Source of the DNA: Porites lobata
Lineage: Eukaryota > Cnidaria > Anthozoa > Scleractinia > Poritidae
DNA length: 64,000 nucleotides
Assembly (NCBI GenBank): GCA_942486035.1
Contig: CALNXK010000021.1
Location: 2,567,001-2,631,000 of the forward strand
Direction: 5' to 3'
Below are positions 23,301 to 34,280 of the stretch, in pieces. Below the pieces are notes generated by a model that was not told the DNA's origin, made no database searches, and was given only the letters and a program-made list of their open reading frames with translations. The position numbers and the translations under genes were made by a program. The first letter of the stretch is position 1, and each line of letters starts with the position of its first letter.

Positions 23301-26300
23301 CTGGAAAAAAAACCCTCGGAGCAAAGGAGAGCACCAACAACAAACTCAACCCACATGTGGTGTAGACACCACGACTTGAACCCAGGCCCCATACTAATGG
23401 GAGACAAGTGCTCTCACCACTTGGCCACCCTTGTTCCCCTTGGCTAACAGATGATCATAAAAGACGCAAACAATACTGCTAAAAAAAACATAGCAACTTT
23501 GTTTCCAAGGCCAAAATAGAAGTTTCTGAAACCTTCCTGGCTAGTGAAACTCAAAGAGACCATTTTAGGAGGTGTCCTTCTTTACATAGAGGTGCCCATG
23601 AAGAGAACAGAAGTAGTGATTAAGGGCTGGTAAAGGCAGCTGATAGTAGTTAGGTGTAAGATTGTAAAGTCAAACCTCTATTAAGCGGTCACCTATCAAT
23701 TTCTTGAAATTTGCTTCCCATAATTCCTTTAAATTAATTTAACCTCTATTCAATGGTCACTTGTATAAAGCGGATGTGGTCACCATTTGGATCTCCCAAA
23801 TGGCTAATTTTATTGTGATTTACCTCTGCTAAACAGTCACCTTGCTACACAACAATCAATAAATGGCACATTTTTTGACACAAAGATAAGCAAAGCACGT
23901 CCAGTTTCTTTCATAGCTCATCACATGCAACATAACATTATAATCTGGGCTGTTAAATACACATCTCTCTCTTCATGTTGAATGAGGTTTTAAAATTGTT
24001 GATGATGTGCTTGATTGTAAAGACACTTGCCTGATGAACATTAATGTAAAAATTTGTTTAGGCATGAACTCTTTAAAATATCCAAATACACTTGAACCTT
24101 CGCTAAGGCCACCTCTTCACGACAGCCACTTTTTTTCGTCCCAGAGGACAAAAAATCCATACATCGACTCTTGTTTGAAACCTCTCTAAAACAGCCACCT
24201 CTTTACAACGGCCACTTTCTTCTGTCCCCACAGTGGCCATTGTAGAGAGGTTGAACTGTACTTTTATCATATTTCGTGTTACTGTTGTTGTGAACAAAAT
24301 AAAGACTGTGAATAGAGTGTTCAATTTTGCCCTCTATGTCAATTTCTACAACATAATGGGGTTAATTTAGAAAATTTTCATTCAGCCGTCATCTGGTGGC
24401 TAATTCCCAAGGGTGACCACTTAATATTAATAGAGGTTTGATTGTAGTAAACTAAAACTAACTTATGTCTACACTGAGTATAGAGGTTGTGCTAACAGAA
24501 GAAACTCACTTATGATAAGAAAGCAGAACAGCAGAGGATCTATACCAGTGGGCTCCATGGGTCCAATCACTAGGTGTGGCAAGGTTGGTGTTTTCAGTGG
24601 ACACACTCCTATCTTCTGATAGGGATACAAGAGCTTCAGCAGCTGGGTAGCCTGTGGTTGACACACGAGCTGAAGTTGCTACAGCTCTGTGGATAGCTTT
24701 TTTGGGGTCTACTGTGACAAAGGAGAAAAGAAAATTTAACAATTATTCCACCAGTGGGCGTTGGATATGAGATGGTGAGGCGTGTTGTGTCCAGTTGCCT
24801 TTAATCAACTCGTATCCAACAAGTGCGAATTATTGTCTTATTAAAAACACCCACAAAATATCGAGAATTCTTCCTGACTTTATTTGTAAAAACAACCGAT
24901 TTTCAGCTTGTTTTTAATTTTGAGCAGACATGAACAGTTACCATATTTGGAGGGTATGGTACAATGGCTCATATGCCATATGAGAAATATGTTTTTCACT
25001 TGAAGTCAGGAAGAAAAGTGCAAGATGACAGGCATGTTCCTCTATAATTGAACGCACAAACAGTTACTAAGTTTAGGGGGCTAGGTCACTTTTTTTCTTA
25101 TAAAATGATCACAGAACTGACTAAATGGTTGCGCAAGAAAGTGTGAGTGCCCTGATTTCTGGCATACAACGTATGTATCTGTATAATGAGTTCTCCTTGG
25201 AATTGTATTTCACAGTATGAAATACTGCCCCTCTTCCCTAAAATTTACTACATATTTGAAATGAATTTTAATTCTATTGTGTGGAATATTCTACCTTAAT
25301 ATGCCCACAAGTCTTGAATTCAGCTATCGACACTTGCATTACTAAATCATCAGTCACTGTACTTCCTGGTACGATAACACCTGCTGTCTCTATGCTAGGC
25401 AGACAACCACTTTTGAGAGGACATGACCTTCAGTGAGTCCAAAATTGTCCCCCCATTTTTCTTTGAAATGAACCTACATTTAAAAATGTTTTACAGTCCA
25501 TCAAGCACACCCTAGCCACGGTCCCATAGTTGTCTGCTTTGTAAAAGTTCAACTGTTTCTACTATCAATCATTCTCTAGCACCTAACCTGGCTTCACAGA
25601 TTCAGCTATTAGATCCTTTTCTAATGAGCTGGGTTTTCTCCACATGGTCCATACCCTGTTCATGTCATCAAATCCCCTACCCATAATGCCTTTAGGAGTG
25701 TGTGCCAAATCAAAGCAGTGACCAAGTTCATGCATTGAAGCTCCAAGACCAGTGGCGTAGTTTGCCCAGTAAGTGCCCCTGAAAGAAAACGAAAAAGCTT
25801 TTTATAAGAAAAATCTTTTGCTCCCAAGAGGGAAGAAAACCACACTTCCAAATGATGGAAAAATAGTGGCAACAAGTAAAAGTACCATTGAAAGGATTTC
25901 TATACATGTATATGTTACATGTCAAAACAAAATTAATTTTCTATTTCTTTTGTTGCTCTAATGATTTATGAATTAGGGCTAGCAGAAAAAGGAAATTGAA
26001 AATCAACCTATAGGTAAAAAAATACTCAACCTGAATATGTTTTGACCTGTAATATAAACAAACGGTCAAATTACATAGTAAAGGACCACATTATTTTCCA
26101 GGACCTCTCTATATTATATCCCTTGTTTGTGAGGGCCGTGGGGCTTTGTTTCTTTTATTTGATGACACCAAACAAGTCCATCAACTAACTCAATAGTTAG
26201 AACTACACAGTCACTGGGCTGAAGAGGTTTCATAGATACTACAATAATAACAACATTGGGATTTCATCCACAGAATCCAAAGTTAAAACCACTGTGCAGA

Positions 26301-29300
26301 TTATAAATAATGTAGTTATGAGGTTACAATAATATTATGAAATTTTCAATGATCAAACTAAAGATTTTGTCCATGACAACATCGAGTCAAAAGCTAGAAA
26401 TTCCATTTAGTAAAAATTAAGGTAAATCTTGGAACTTAACGCCCTGTGAGCAGAGGCTTCTCTCTTGAATGGCTGTAATTGTTTAGGAAGTCGTTCGCAT
26501 TGCTGGTCAGTTGCGTAGTTGGTTTTTTTATATGCTCTGGGGTGTGTAAAACAAACAAACTACGTGACTGACAAGCGATGCGAATGACATCAAAAATGAT
26601 AAAAGCCAAGCAAGAGAGAAAGAATCATCATATAGATGGAGAGCAAGTACTTGGACAATAAATATATAATCTCTGATCACAAGGTAGGAAAAAAGGTAGG
26701 GCATGAAAAAGTCCTGTCAGGTAGTCCAGTCTAGCGTGATATTTTCAAGCTGTACGAGTAACTTTGAAAGCTTACTTATCCAATGGACAAGAGTCCAAGC
26801 AACTCACTTTCAAACTAAATCAGTGACAAGTTTTTTTAAGACCTAAAGAGGATTATGCCACATAGGTAGACAACCATAAAGGAATTTTTTTCACCATGCT
26901 AGCCCTTCTTAAATTAAATGCAATAATTCTGAAGGGTTACTCAAATAATTTAGACTCCTAGTCCACATTTATTTTTTAATATTAAATTACTCAGAGTTTC
27001 AACCGAACAAATAAAGGTTTACTTCGTCTTTGTTTAATCTACCTTCCTCCACTGTCATCAAAGAGTTCCAGTTTGTTAATGCGTCTTGCATCAGTAAAAC
27101 AAGGCACCAACTCTTCAACACTTGAAGCCCACGTGTGCAACCCTCCTGTTCCAAACAATGCAAGATACCCTCCTCCGAGGGCAGTGTGGGCCTTGACATA
27201 TTTTGTAATGAGCTTCTCGTCAAACTGATCTGAAGGAGGTGGGTCATAATGGGTGCAGGACATAAAAGTCCAGAACTTACACATTGGATCATAAAGATTT
27301 GAGCACTTGAGTTCTGAAAACAAAGACAGAAATTCCATAATCATAATGCTGTAAATGATCTAATTGACAGTGCCTCTTAAATAAAATAATGGCTCTTGTC
27401 TAATAAACCCCTATCCTACACTCTATGATGTTAAGTTTGTATTATGATGCCCCTTTCTAATGAGCACCACCTGTCTAATAGATGCCCCCATGATAATTAC
27501 TCAAGGGAAGGAAATAGGAAAAAGGGGCCAAATTATTCAAAATATTAATTTATTTAGTTTCTTAATTGACTTACAGGGGTTTGCATTGCGTCTTTTTCAA
27601 TGTAAGTTGAGATTTGCCTGAGATCAACATGGAGCTGAAAACGGTCTAGACATATCATTGGATGGACTGGATATTTTGATGTGTATAAACTCTCTCAAGT
27701 GGTGTTTTTGCTGAAAGTATATATTTTAGTTTGTAGGGCTTGTCACAGTTATAGACCCCATCCTCTAAAAAATAAGGGTTTAAATCCAGAAAACAACTTG
27801 TGGTTAAAATTAGTACAGAAACTTCCAGATGTTACAGTGCAGTCTCCTAAGAGTATACAACAGTACTCTCAAAAGGCTGGATTCCAAGCCTTAATAGCAC
27901 TATACTTCTGAGCAATGCATTTTCCAGTGTATTTAAGGGATGACTCAAAGAAACAAATGATGCTATAAAGAATTATGAAAGGTCACTGGAAATTTTGAGG
28001 GGGAGTGGTGATTAAAGGTGAATTATTTCATTTTTCTATACCTTTGTTGTCACCGACTATATCATACAGTTAATCCATTGGAGGCTGGATGGCTGAGTGG
28101 TTAGAGAAAGTCGGAATTGTAATCTTGAGACCCCAGGTTCAATTCTTGCACTAACTGCTATTTGTTCTTGGTAGTCCTGAGTTCAACCCCTCAGCCACGC
28201 TTGTAAAGAAGGTGGTAAAGGGTATTTTCGTGAACTGTGAATTGCTTGTTTTATTCCCCGTGAATTGTGAAATCAGCTTTTGATCTGTTCCTTGTGAAAC
28301 GTGATTTAGGTAATCGCTGTGAGCAATGATTTTTGATAATAATTATCTGTGTTATACTACTACATGAGAAATTTCTGCGATTTGATTGGCTTATAGCAGT
28401 GGTACTTCAGCTTAATTTGAAATACCTACGTGTGAAAATTACAAACCTTTTGTGGGTAGTAGTATAAACAAATAATAGCATGATTTGTACGTGATATATT
28501 TTGCCATAAATAGCACTCGTGATATTTCAAAATTGTCTCAAATTTCTCTCGCCTAACGGCTCGTGAAATTTCGTATAACAATTTTGAAAAATCATTCGTG
28601 GTATATATGCCAAATATCACTACAAATCATGCTATTACCTACACAAACAAGAATCAGGTGTTTAATTCACCGTGAACTGTGATTTTCTTTCATGCTATTT
28701 TTAATTTTTTGAGAGAAATTATAACTTCAACTGTTTGATTGAAGCAGACCAGCTCTCTGAATACGATGAGAAATCCTCTGATGACAATGAGTCTGTTTTA
28801 GAAGAAGATGGTGCCGTGCGTCAACTTCTAAACAAAGACCTCAGTTTCCTTTTCACAGCACCAAGAACAAGAAGTGGGAGAATGGTGAGGACATCGAACA
28901 ACGCAGTCCTTTGGATGTAGTTCTTAACCGAAGTAAGAAAAATTGATCGTATAAAAACCTTTTAAAACGTGAAATGCCAAATTTATTGCCCATGGAATTT
29001 GAAATGGCCATTTTATTTTCCATGAAACACGATCAATACCCCCCTTTACCACCCTCTGTAAATAGCCAACTGGTTTGCCTCCGGCCATTTGAGATTCTTA
29101 ACCTTTCGGCCACAATGGAAACTACTGGTTTATCAGTAATAATAATTGTGTTACCCCTATAAAGTCACTTGATTAGGTAATAATTAAGAGGAAAAGAAGA
29201 GAAGAGAGACACAAAAAAACAAAACAATATGCTTACCTTTAAAGAAAGTGTTGTACAGTTGATCTCCAGTCATGCTTAAAGCCTCTGCTGAAGTCAACTT

Positions 29301-31565
29301 GCTAGTAAATATACGAACCTTAGGAGAACCAGATTCATCTTCCTCTATCCGGAATGTTTTGTGCCCTAAACCATGTTGATATAAGCTTTCTGCTGTAAAA
29401 GTCTGAAGAAGTTGGGCATTAAAAGAGAGCTTTTTTACCGCACAATTAACATCACAGGGGACATCGGCAGGAGCGTCAAATGATCCATCACTATCAGCAC
29501 ACTTCACATAAACAACACGGACAAACCTGTCAGTAAAAGCAATAGCACATCATTCTACAATGCATCTGGATGACTAATAAATTATCTCTTACATGAACAT
29601 AAAACAGAATGGTTAATTATTATACAAAGATATATTTTGCTTAGTTTTGCATAGCCTCCCAGCAGGCATTTTTAGGGGAGCTCGTTTTTCATCCCTCCCT
29701 ACAAACGCCCGCTCTACCGAAAACAACATTCCTTTCCCATTGTTTTATTTGCATGGTAAGGGACCAATCAACAGTTGTGAAATAAAGTGTTGACAGGCTA
29801 AACACAACTAAAACGTGACCCTAGAGTTACTCTTTTCCTTCTTTTCTTTCCTAAGGTTATACAAGGTATGGAGTATTCTAAAATTTGACTAAACCTTATT
29901 TTTGCCACTCTGAATCTAACATTTATTAGAGGTCAGAAAGCTTTCCCAGTGTTTCATGCAGATCAAGTAATTATCAGATTACCTTGCGGCCAAAGTCAAC
30001 TTTCCAGAACTTAGAAAGTACAATGTGATTGGCTAAGCGTGGGAAAGGAATGTTGTCTTCGGTTGAGTAGGCATTTGTGGGGAGAGATAAAAAATGAGCT
30101 CTCCTAAAACTGCCAGTGTGGGGGGCTAAGTTTTGCTTGGTTTCTTGTTATCCTCTCTACTGCACTGGTTTCCAGACACCTTGTTGATAAGAAGGCCACT
30201 TTGAGCTGGTCAACATCATTCTCAGGGGGTTAGCCAGCCATTTCTAAATTTTAAGCCCTAGTTGCTGAAAGTCCTGAAGGAGCAGGAAGGACATAATGGC
30301 AAGCCAAGTTAACACTGACTTGTGAATAACTGCAGCACAGCCTTTATGGCTTGCTTAAAATGTTGCATTTAATGAGAAATTAGCGGTAAGTTATCAAGGG
30401 ACAGACTCTTTCAGTTAAAGAGAATACTATTATAGTCTGAATCTGGAAGGAATGAGGAATATCTGACCATGATGAGTCTTTTTGAATTCCTTATAAAAGT
30501 CTTTCTGTACATGTTACAAGTTAAAATAATTCCGGTTAAAATTTTTTAACCTAGGTTGATTCTCAATTTCCATTGTCTCCTAGCCCAAATTACTGAATAA
30601 TCAGGACAAGGAGACCAAGGAAACAGAGAATCAACCTACTCAGGTAGGTTACAAATTTTTAACCTGAATTTAATTTTCACCTGTTACATCTATCTCCTAA
30701 GATGAGTATATTTCTGCATGACTGGTTTGTGAGCACTAAAGCTACATTGTAAGGATCAGCATTTCACTCAGTATTGTAGATAAAATGTAAGCTTACACCA
30801 GTCTTGTAGTGCAAAATCATATCTCTGAAGTTGCAGTGGACACCGATATGGCGAGCTAAAGAGAAGTTAAATGTTATGAGGTAACCTCAGAGTTATAAGT
30901 GCTATTGAATAGACCTAACTCCAATAAATTGGACACTTTCTCTAGCATTATCACTTTTATAATCTCTTGCTGTCTGCGCTTCGCAAAAATGGTGTAACCT
31001 AACTTGTTCAAGAGCTCAGCGTGCGTTGCTGCCAGGTGAGAATTTACATAGTCACAGTGACTGTTGCTGCATTTTGGTTTTCCTTGCAGTAGTACCAAAG
31101 GACAAAATTAATACGATATAATTATGAGAAAACAAAGAGGTATGATATTATTTTTTCAATAATATTATTGAATTATTTTCTCTGTAGGTTCTCCTCTTGC
31201 TCCAAAATATTGGTAATATGGCTTCTAAAATATTTACTTTGGATGAAAAATAAACTGCAATGATTATCCACTGACCACCAATTAAGGTGACTATGTTACA
31301 AGTCAAACATCATTCCTAGAGTAGTCTCAGACCTAGTCGACTTTCTCCTGATCAAGTTTGACAACGTTGGTTGTGCAATGATGGCAAAAAAATTTGTAGG
31401 GAAAGTGTGCTGCAAGCTCAATTTATTTGCTTACCAAACCTGTGATGTATTTTCCTGTTTCCATTGTCATGGTGGTTACTCAAGCTAACTAGGCGTGTTA
31501 CCAAGCAAAACAATTCTTGATGTGAAGTATATGAAATAATTCATTTTTGAACTGCGGTTGTAGAT

Positions 31566-31596
<31 letters not shown>

Positions 31597-31631
31597 TCCA
31601 ATTTAAGCAACTGGAAAGAAAAAAAAAATCG

Positions 31632-31665
<34 letters not shown>

Positions 31666-32105
31666 GTTGCCGGTGCGTTGCTCTACCAACTGAGCTATGA
31701 GGCCACGCATTGGGAGCGAGGTCAATTTATAATGAATTAAAAAATGAATTATTTCATATACTTCACATCATTTCACTCCTCACGGGAGATATGAACTCAA
31801 TAAATTGACCTCCCTCCCAGTGTGTGGCTTCATAGCTCAGTTGGTAGAGCAACGCACCGGCAACGCGGAGTTTACGGGTTCGAATCCCGTTGAAGCCCTG
31901 ATTTTTTTTTTTACAGGCTTCTTCTTTCCAATTGCTTAAATTGGAAAATTTACTGCAATGATCATTCTTCACTTTCATTCAAAAATGAATTATTTCATAT
32001 ACTTCACATCATTTCACTCCTCAAAGGAGATATGAACTCAATAAATTGACCTCGCTCCCAATGTGTGGCTTCATAGCCCAGTTGGCAGAGCAACGCACCG
32101 GCAAC

Positions 32106-32139
<34 letters not shown>

Positions 32140-32185
32140 TGATTTTTTTTTTCAGGCTTCTTCTTTCCAATTGCTTAAATTGGGA

Positions 32186-32216
<31 letters not shown>

Positions 32217-34280
32217 AAAACAATTCTTGCTATGCAACTGTTTTGTTGAAAAACCAACAACTTGATAGAGGATGCATGATCAAAACAAATTCCTCAGGTA
32301 ACCATAGAGAGGCTTATGTATCGACTTGAAACACCAAGATGGCATTCAGCAACAGATTCAGTTCCTACTGAATAACCAGCCAATTTTGCATTCCCATTTA
32401 TCATAGGCGTACGGGCAATTTTTTGCCAGGGGGGGCAGTAAACCATTTGCCCAAAAAATTCTTGTAAGTTGCCCAAATTTTTACAAAACAGTGGAACAGA
32501 AACGAGGGCCATACGATGCAACAACATAGGCCGTACTAGCATATGAAGGTGGCTCGATACAGTTTTTCAGGGTCAATACCTGTGAAGTTTTTTTGAGCAT
32601 AGACTACGCCACAATAAACAAACATTTGGAAAAATTACCACCACAGTTGTATTAGATAAAGATGAAAATTTGTTATGATCCAGGTTGCAATAACATCGGA
32701 GTCGTCATAGCAACAAAATGACGCCATTACCTATTATAATTGCAGCAACATTTCTCACTGGGAACTGCACCAAAATCGTTCACGGGAGCATTTTCCTCCA
32801 ATAGTTGACTCGATGTTCGTGAAGTTAAAACGGAATCTGTAACAGCGTTGCGGAGATATTTTGGGATAAAGTTTTCATCGTTAGAAATACGGCAAAAAAA
32901 GGAAAATCTTGATGTTTGGCCGTTATCTGTAAAAAATGAAGCGCTTTTGACATGCAATTTCACCTCATAGTAGTTTCAATCTTTTGAAAAACGTGGGTGA
33001 GAGATCATGGAGATAGCTCTGGCCAATTGCTACAAAAAAGGATTTGAGTAGTATGTATCATGGCTCTCTTGTTAGCAGTTTTGTAAACATTTCGGTCTAC
33101 TTTAACAAATTAGTGAATAATTTTTAAACCACTCGATAGATTTTTTTAAAAAAAAATTAAGATTCTTCACGCAATTCAAACTGAGAATTAGTCAGCCACT
33201 TCTTCACTTTCAGACCCATTGCTGATGCTATCTGCCATACACTGTCCTACGAGCGGAGATGACTCTAGAAAGTTAGGCGGAAGTTTATTCTAATCAATTC
33301 ACCACTGGAAATAGCCCATTGCAGTACAGTGCCCAACAATAAAAAAAAATCAGCACATGATACCTTTCCCTTATAACCAGAAACTCATTACGTGCTAGGC
33401 AACCAGTCTCGTGTGAATGTAACATTACTGGATTATTACGCCAACTTCAGGTTAAAATAGAAAATATTTATCTCTTCAAAATAATGATTTAAAATCACGG
33501 AAACGTCTTTAAAAACTGGCTTTGCCCAAATTTTCTCTCGCTGCCCAAAAAATCTGAGTTGCCCAAAATTTGGGGGGGCTGCAGCCCCCCTCGCCCCCCC
33601 GGCCCGTACGCCTATGCCATTTATAATACACAACAGCGATTACTTGAACTCAGTTTAACCCAAATTTTGGGCTTAATGGCTTCTTTAAGGGCAGCTATGC
33701 TACTGATTCTCTTAGAGAAACACACCTCTCTAAGATAGTCACTTATTACTGGTCCTAACATCAGCATCTGCACTGTGACTTTCAGACCTCTCTCGCGCCT
33801 GATCAATTTCAGCCTAACCTTAGTGTTCATACTTTTATCATTAGTTGTTCAGTGCACATAAACTTACCTTGATATTTGCAGTGGTCTGTAAATCAATTTG
33901 AATTCAATATCAATATCTTCATTATGCATTAATTTCAAAACAATCAAGTTTTCTCCAGTTTTAAGTGGAACAACAGCCTTAAATCCTCCTTTGACTACTG
34001 GCCACACCACTTGATGGCAATTACATTTTACCAATAACTTTGTGTCCTCTTGAAAACTTTCAGGGGTATACTGAGGAGATGAGTCCAGTATCTGGAGCTT
34101 ATCCGCTCTGTCAGATTCAGGGTCACTCGACGTCCGTAGTAATCTTCTCTGGCCAACAGAGGAGCTGTGTTCTGTATCAATAATTATTCCTTCTAGCAAC
34201 ACCAATGGATAGCAAATCGTTTCTCCACGTAAGTGGTTCAGAATTTGAATTTTATAACTAGAGCTCGTAGTAGAATTCAT
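20361..34280 (-). CDS. Putative zinc metallopeptidase with C-terminal jacalin-like lectin domain (YIL108W-like), eight exons
   Basis: Exons in transcript order: 34280-33868, 29526-29237, 27313-27043, 25778-25588, 24711-24510, 22987-22746, 21328-21046, 20625-20361. All have GT-AG ends and compatible phases; total 2157 nt, 718 residues plus TGA. The N-terminal beta-rich region (about 1-150) ends LIYRPLQISRFVRVVYVK across the first junction. The catalytic region has HELGHCFDLAH at residues 341-351 (HExxHx5H zinc ligands), then GIMGRG, a candidate Met-turn. Residues about 500-630 form a jacalin-like domain (GGWIDAIRL, GGVGGDEYHL, ILGIIGTSGEFV). The combination matches the uncharacterised peptidase family of yeast YIL108W and S. 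pombe SPAC607.06c. Substrate is unknown. No signal peptide is evident, so a cytosolic location is likely (inference). The 4.3-kb first intron is filled with transposons, and the gene is divergent from the LHFPL-like gene. Confidence 0.87.
22020..22725. mobile_element. Penelope-like retroelement remnant with inverted arms
   Basis: Arms at about 22040-22260 and 22510-22700 are inverted copies (GTGCGGTAGTCATCTTCAGA versus TCTGAAGATGACTACCGCAC; GTATCACGTCAGTTGATGGT and its complement). Between them, plus-strand 22283-22360 reads YIGETSKNLSTLLTEHKRAT, a GIY-YIG endonuclease-like segment typical of Penelope-like elements, followed by frameshifts. No reverse transcriptase remains. It is in intron 6 of the metallopeptidase gene. 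Confidence 0.75.
23260..23442 (-). mobile_element. tRNA-derived SINE
   Basis: Read on minus: head GGTGGCCAAGTGGTGAGAGC (A box), then CCTGGGTTCAAGTCGTGG (B box), then a body with GCTCTCCTTTGCTCCGAGG and TTTTTTCCAGG ending near GGTTTTTGAGG-type sequence at 23262. The layout is a pol III head plus an unrelated body, in intron 5 of the metallopeptidase gene. Confidence 0.78.
23673..24447. mobile_element. Tigger/pogo-like element with nested related copy
   Basis: The left end TCAAACCTCTATTAAGCGGT and right end TTAATAGAGGTTTGATTGTA are inverted. Internal TCTATT/GGTCAC blocks repeat. A second related unit lies inside at about 24088-24262 (ACTTGAACCTTCGCTAAGGC ... GTAGAGAGGTTGAACTGTA). There is no transposase ORF. 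Assignment to Tigger/pogo rests on the terminal motif as I remember it. Confidence 0.68.
24739..24837. mobile_element. ~100-bp MITE close to the exon 5 acceptor
   Basis: CAATTATTCCACCAGTGGGC...GTTGGATATGAG pairs with CTCGTATCCAACAAGTGCGAATTATTG. On the minus strand the element ends about 28 bp before the exon that starts at 24711, so it may supply or displace the branch-point region. Confidence 0.7.
26490..26588. mobile_element. Short inverted repeat (MITE-like)
   Basis: GTCGTTCGCATTGCTGGTCA at the left pairs with TGACAAGCGATGCGAATGAC at the right, and TGCGTAGTTGGTTT with AAACAAACTACGTG inside. The loop is about 27 bp. It is in intron 3 of the metallopeptidase gene. The rest of introns 3 and 4 shows nothing I recognise. 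Confidence 0.7.
28080..28205 (+). mobile_element. tRNA-derived SINE or fragment
   Basis: GGCTGGATGGCTGAGTGGTTAGAG gives an A box and CCCAGGTTCAATTCTTGC a B box, about 40 bases apart, followed by a short body. It lies in intron 2 of the metallopeptidase gene, opposite to its transcription. Confidence 0.65.
28206..29062 (+). mobile_element. Inverted-ended element with a short ORF and an inserted palindrome
   Basis: The left end GGTGGTAAAGGGTATTTTCG and the right end CAATACCCCCCTTTACCACC are inverted-like. Within it, 28465-28645 is a separate palindrome (AATAGCATGATTTGTACGTGATAT versus ATATCACTACAAATCATGCTATT). A 61-codon plus-strand frame at 28735-28919 ends APRTRSGRMVRTS, a motif like those in mobile-element polyproteins. 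Overall identity is unsure. Confidence 0.45.
29653..30128. mobile_element. ~475-bp TIR element
   Basis: Ends pair over about 95 bp with mismatches: left TTTTAGGGGAGCTCGTTTTT and AACAACATTCCTTTCCCA, right TGGGAAAGGAATGTTGTCTT and AAAAATGAGCTCTCCTAAAA. It is non-coding, in intron 1 of the metallopeptidase gene, just upstream of exon 2. Confidence 0.78.
30534..30672. mobile_element. Short inverted-repeat element
   Basis: GGTTAAAATTTTTTAACCTAGG...TTGATTCTC at the left pairs with GAGAATCAA...TAGGTTACAAATTTTTAACC at the right. A partial relative may lie at 25990-26050. It is in intron 1 of the metallopeptidase gene. Confidence 0.6.
31560..31715 (-). mobile_element. tRNA-derived SINE copy 1 (reverse)
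   Basis: Read on minus: GGCCTCATAGCTCAGTTGGT, an anticodon-like loop, GGGTTCGAATCCCGTTGAAG, an A-rich linker, then a body ending in GATGATCATTCTTCACTTTC. The head resembles a tRNA cloverleaf with good acceptor and T arms, but the anticodon stem is mismatched at two of five positions, and the body is shared with the two neighbouring copies, so this is a SINE, not a tRNA gene. Confidence 0.8.
31762..31980 (+). mobile_element. tRNA-derived SINE copy 2 (forward)
   Basis: This is the same family as 31560-31715 in opposite orientation. Head TGGCTTCATAGCTCAGTTGG at about 31826, B box GGGTTCGAATCCCG, T-run, and a body ending ATGATCATTCTTCACTTTCA. The flank GAATTATTTCATATACTTCA (31746) is also found before copy 3, so copies 2 and 3 include a shared 5' flank. 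Confidence 0.8.
31981..32220 (+). mobile_element. tRNA-derived SINE copy 3 (forward, tandem with copy 2)
   Basis: This is a near repeat of 31741-31980 including the flank AATGAATTATTTCATATACT. The head starts at about 32066 (TGGCTTCATAGCCCAGTTGG), followed by an intact B box and the same body. It arose by tandem duplication of copy 2 with its flank, or by repeated insertion. Confidence 0.8.
32402..33616. mobile_element. hAT-like non-autonomous transposon with perfect TIR and 8-bp target duplication
   Basis: The perfect 15-bp terminal inverted repeat CATAGGCGTACGGGC (32402-32416) / GCCCGTACGCCTATG (33602-33616) is flanked by CCATTTAT on both sides (32394-32401 and 33617-33624). Subterminal regions carry G-run/C-run tracts and TTGCCCAAA blocks. 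The 8-bp duplication fits hAT. A 78-codon minus-strand frame (32963-32727) lies inside but has no transposase motif. The element sits in intron 1 of the metallopeptidase gene. Confidence 0.9.

Noticed and set aside
30874..31098. Minus-strand 74-codon ORF as a metallopeptidase exon
   Set aside because: There is no phase-compatible splice path and no resemblance to the family; it is intronic.
31632..31706. Functional tRNA gene (anticodon-like GGC)
   Set aside because: Acceptor and T arms pair, but the anticodon stem is mismatched and the sequence continues into a SINE body found in two neighbouring copies.
32727..32963. Minus-strand ORF as an extra metallopeptidase exon
   Set aside because: Exon 1 (ending AG|) joins directly and in phase to 29526 and restores the family alignment; using this ORF would need a poor acceptor. 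It also lies inside a hAT-like element.
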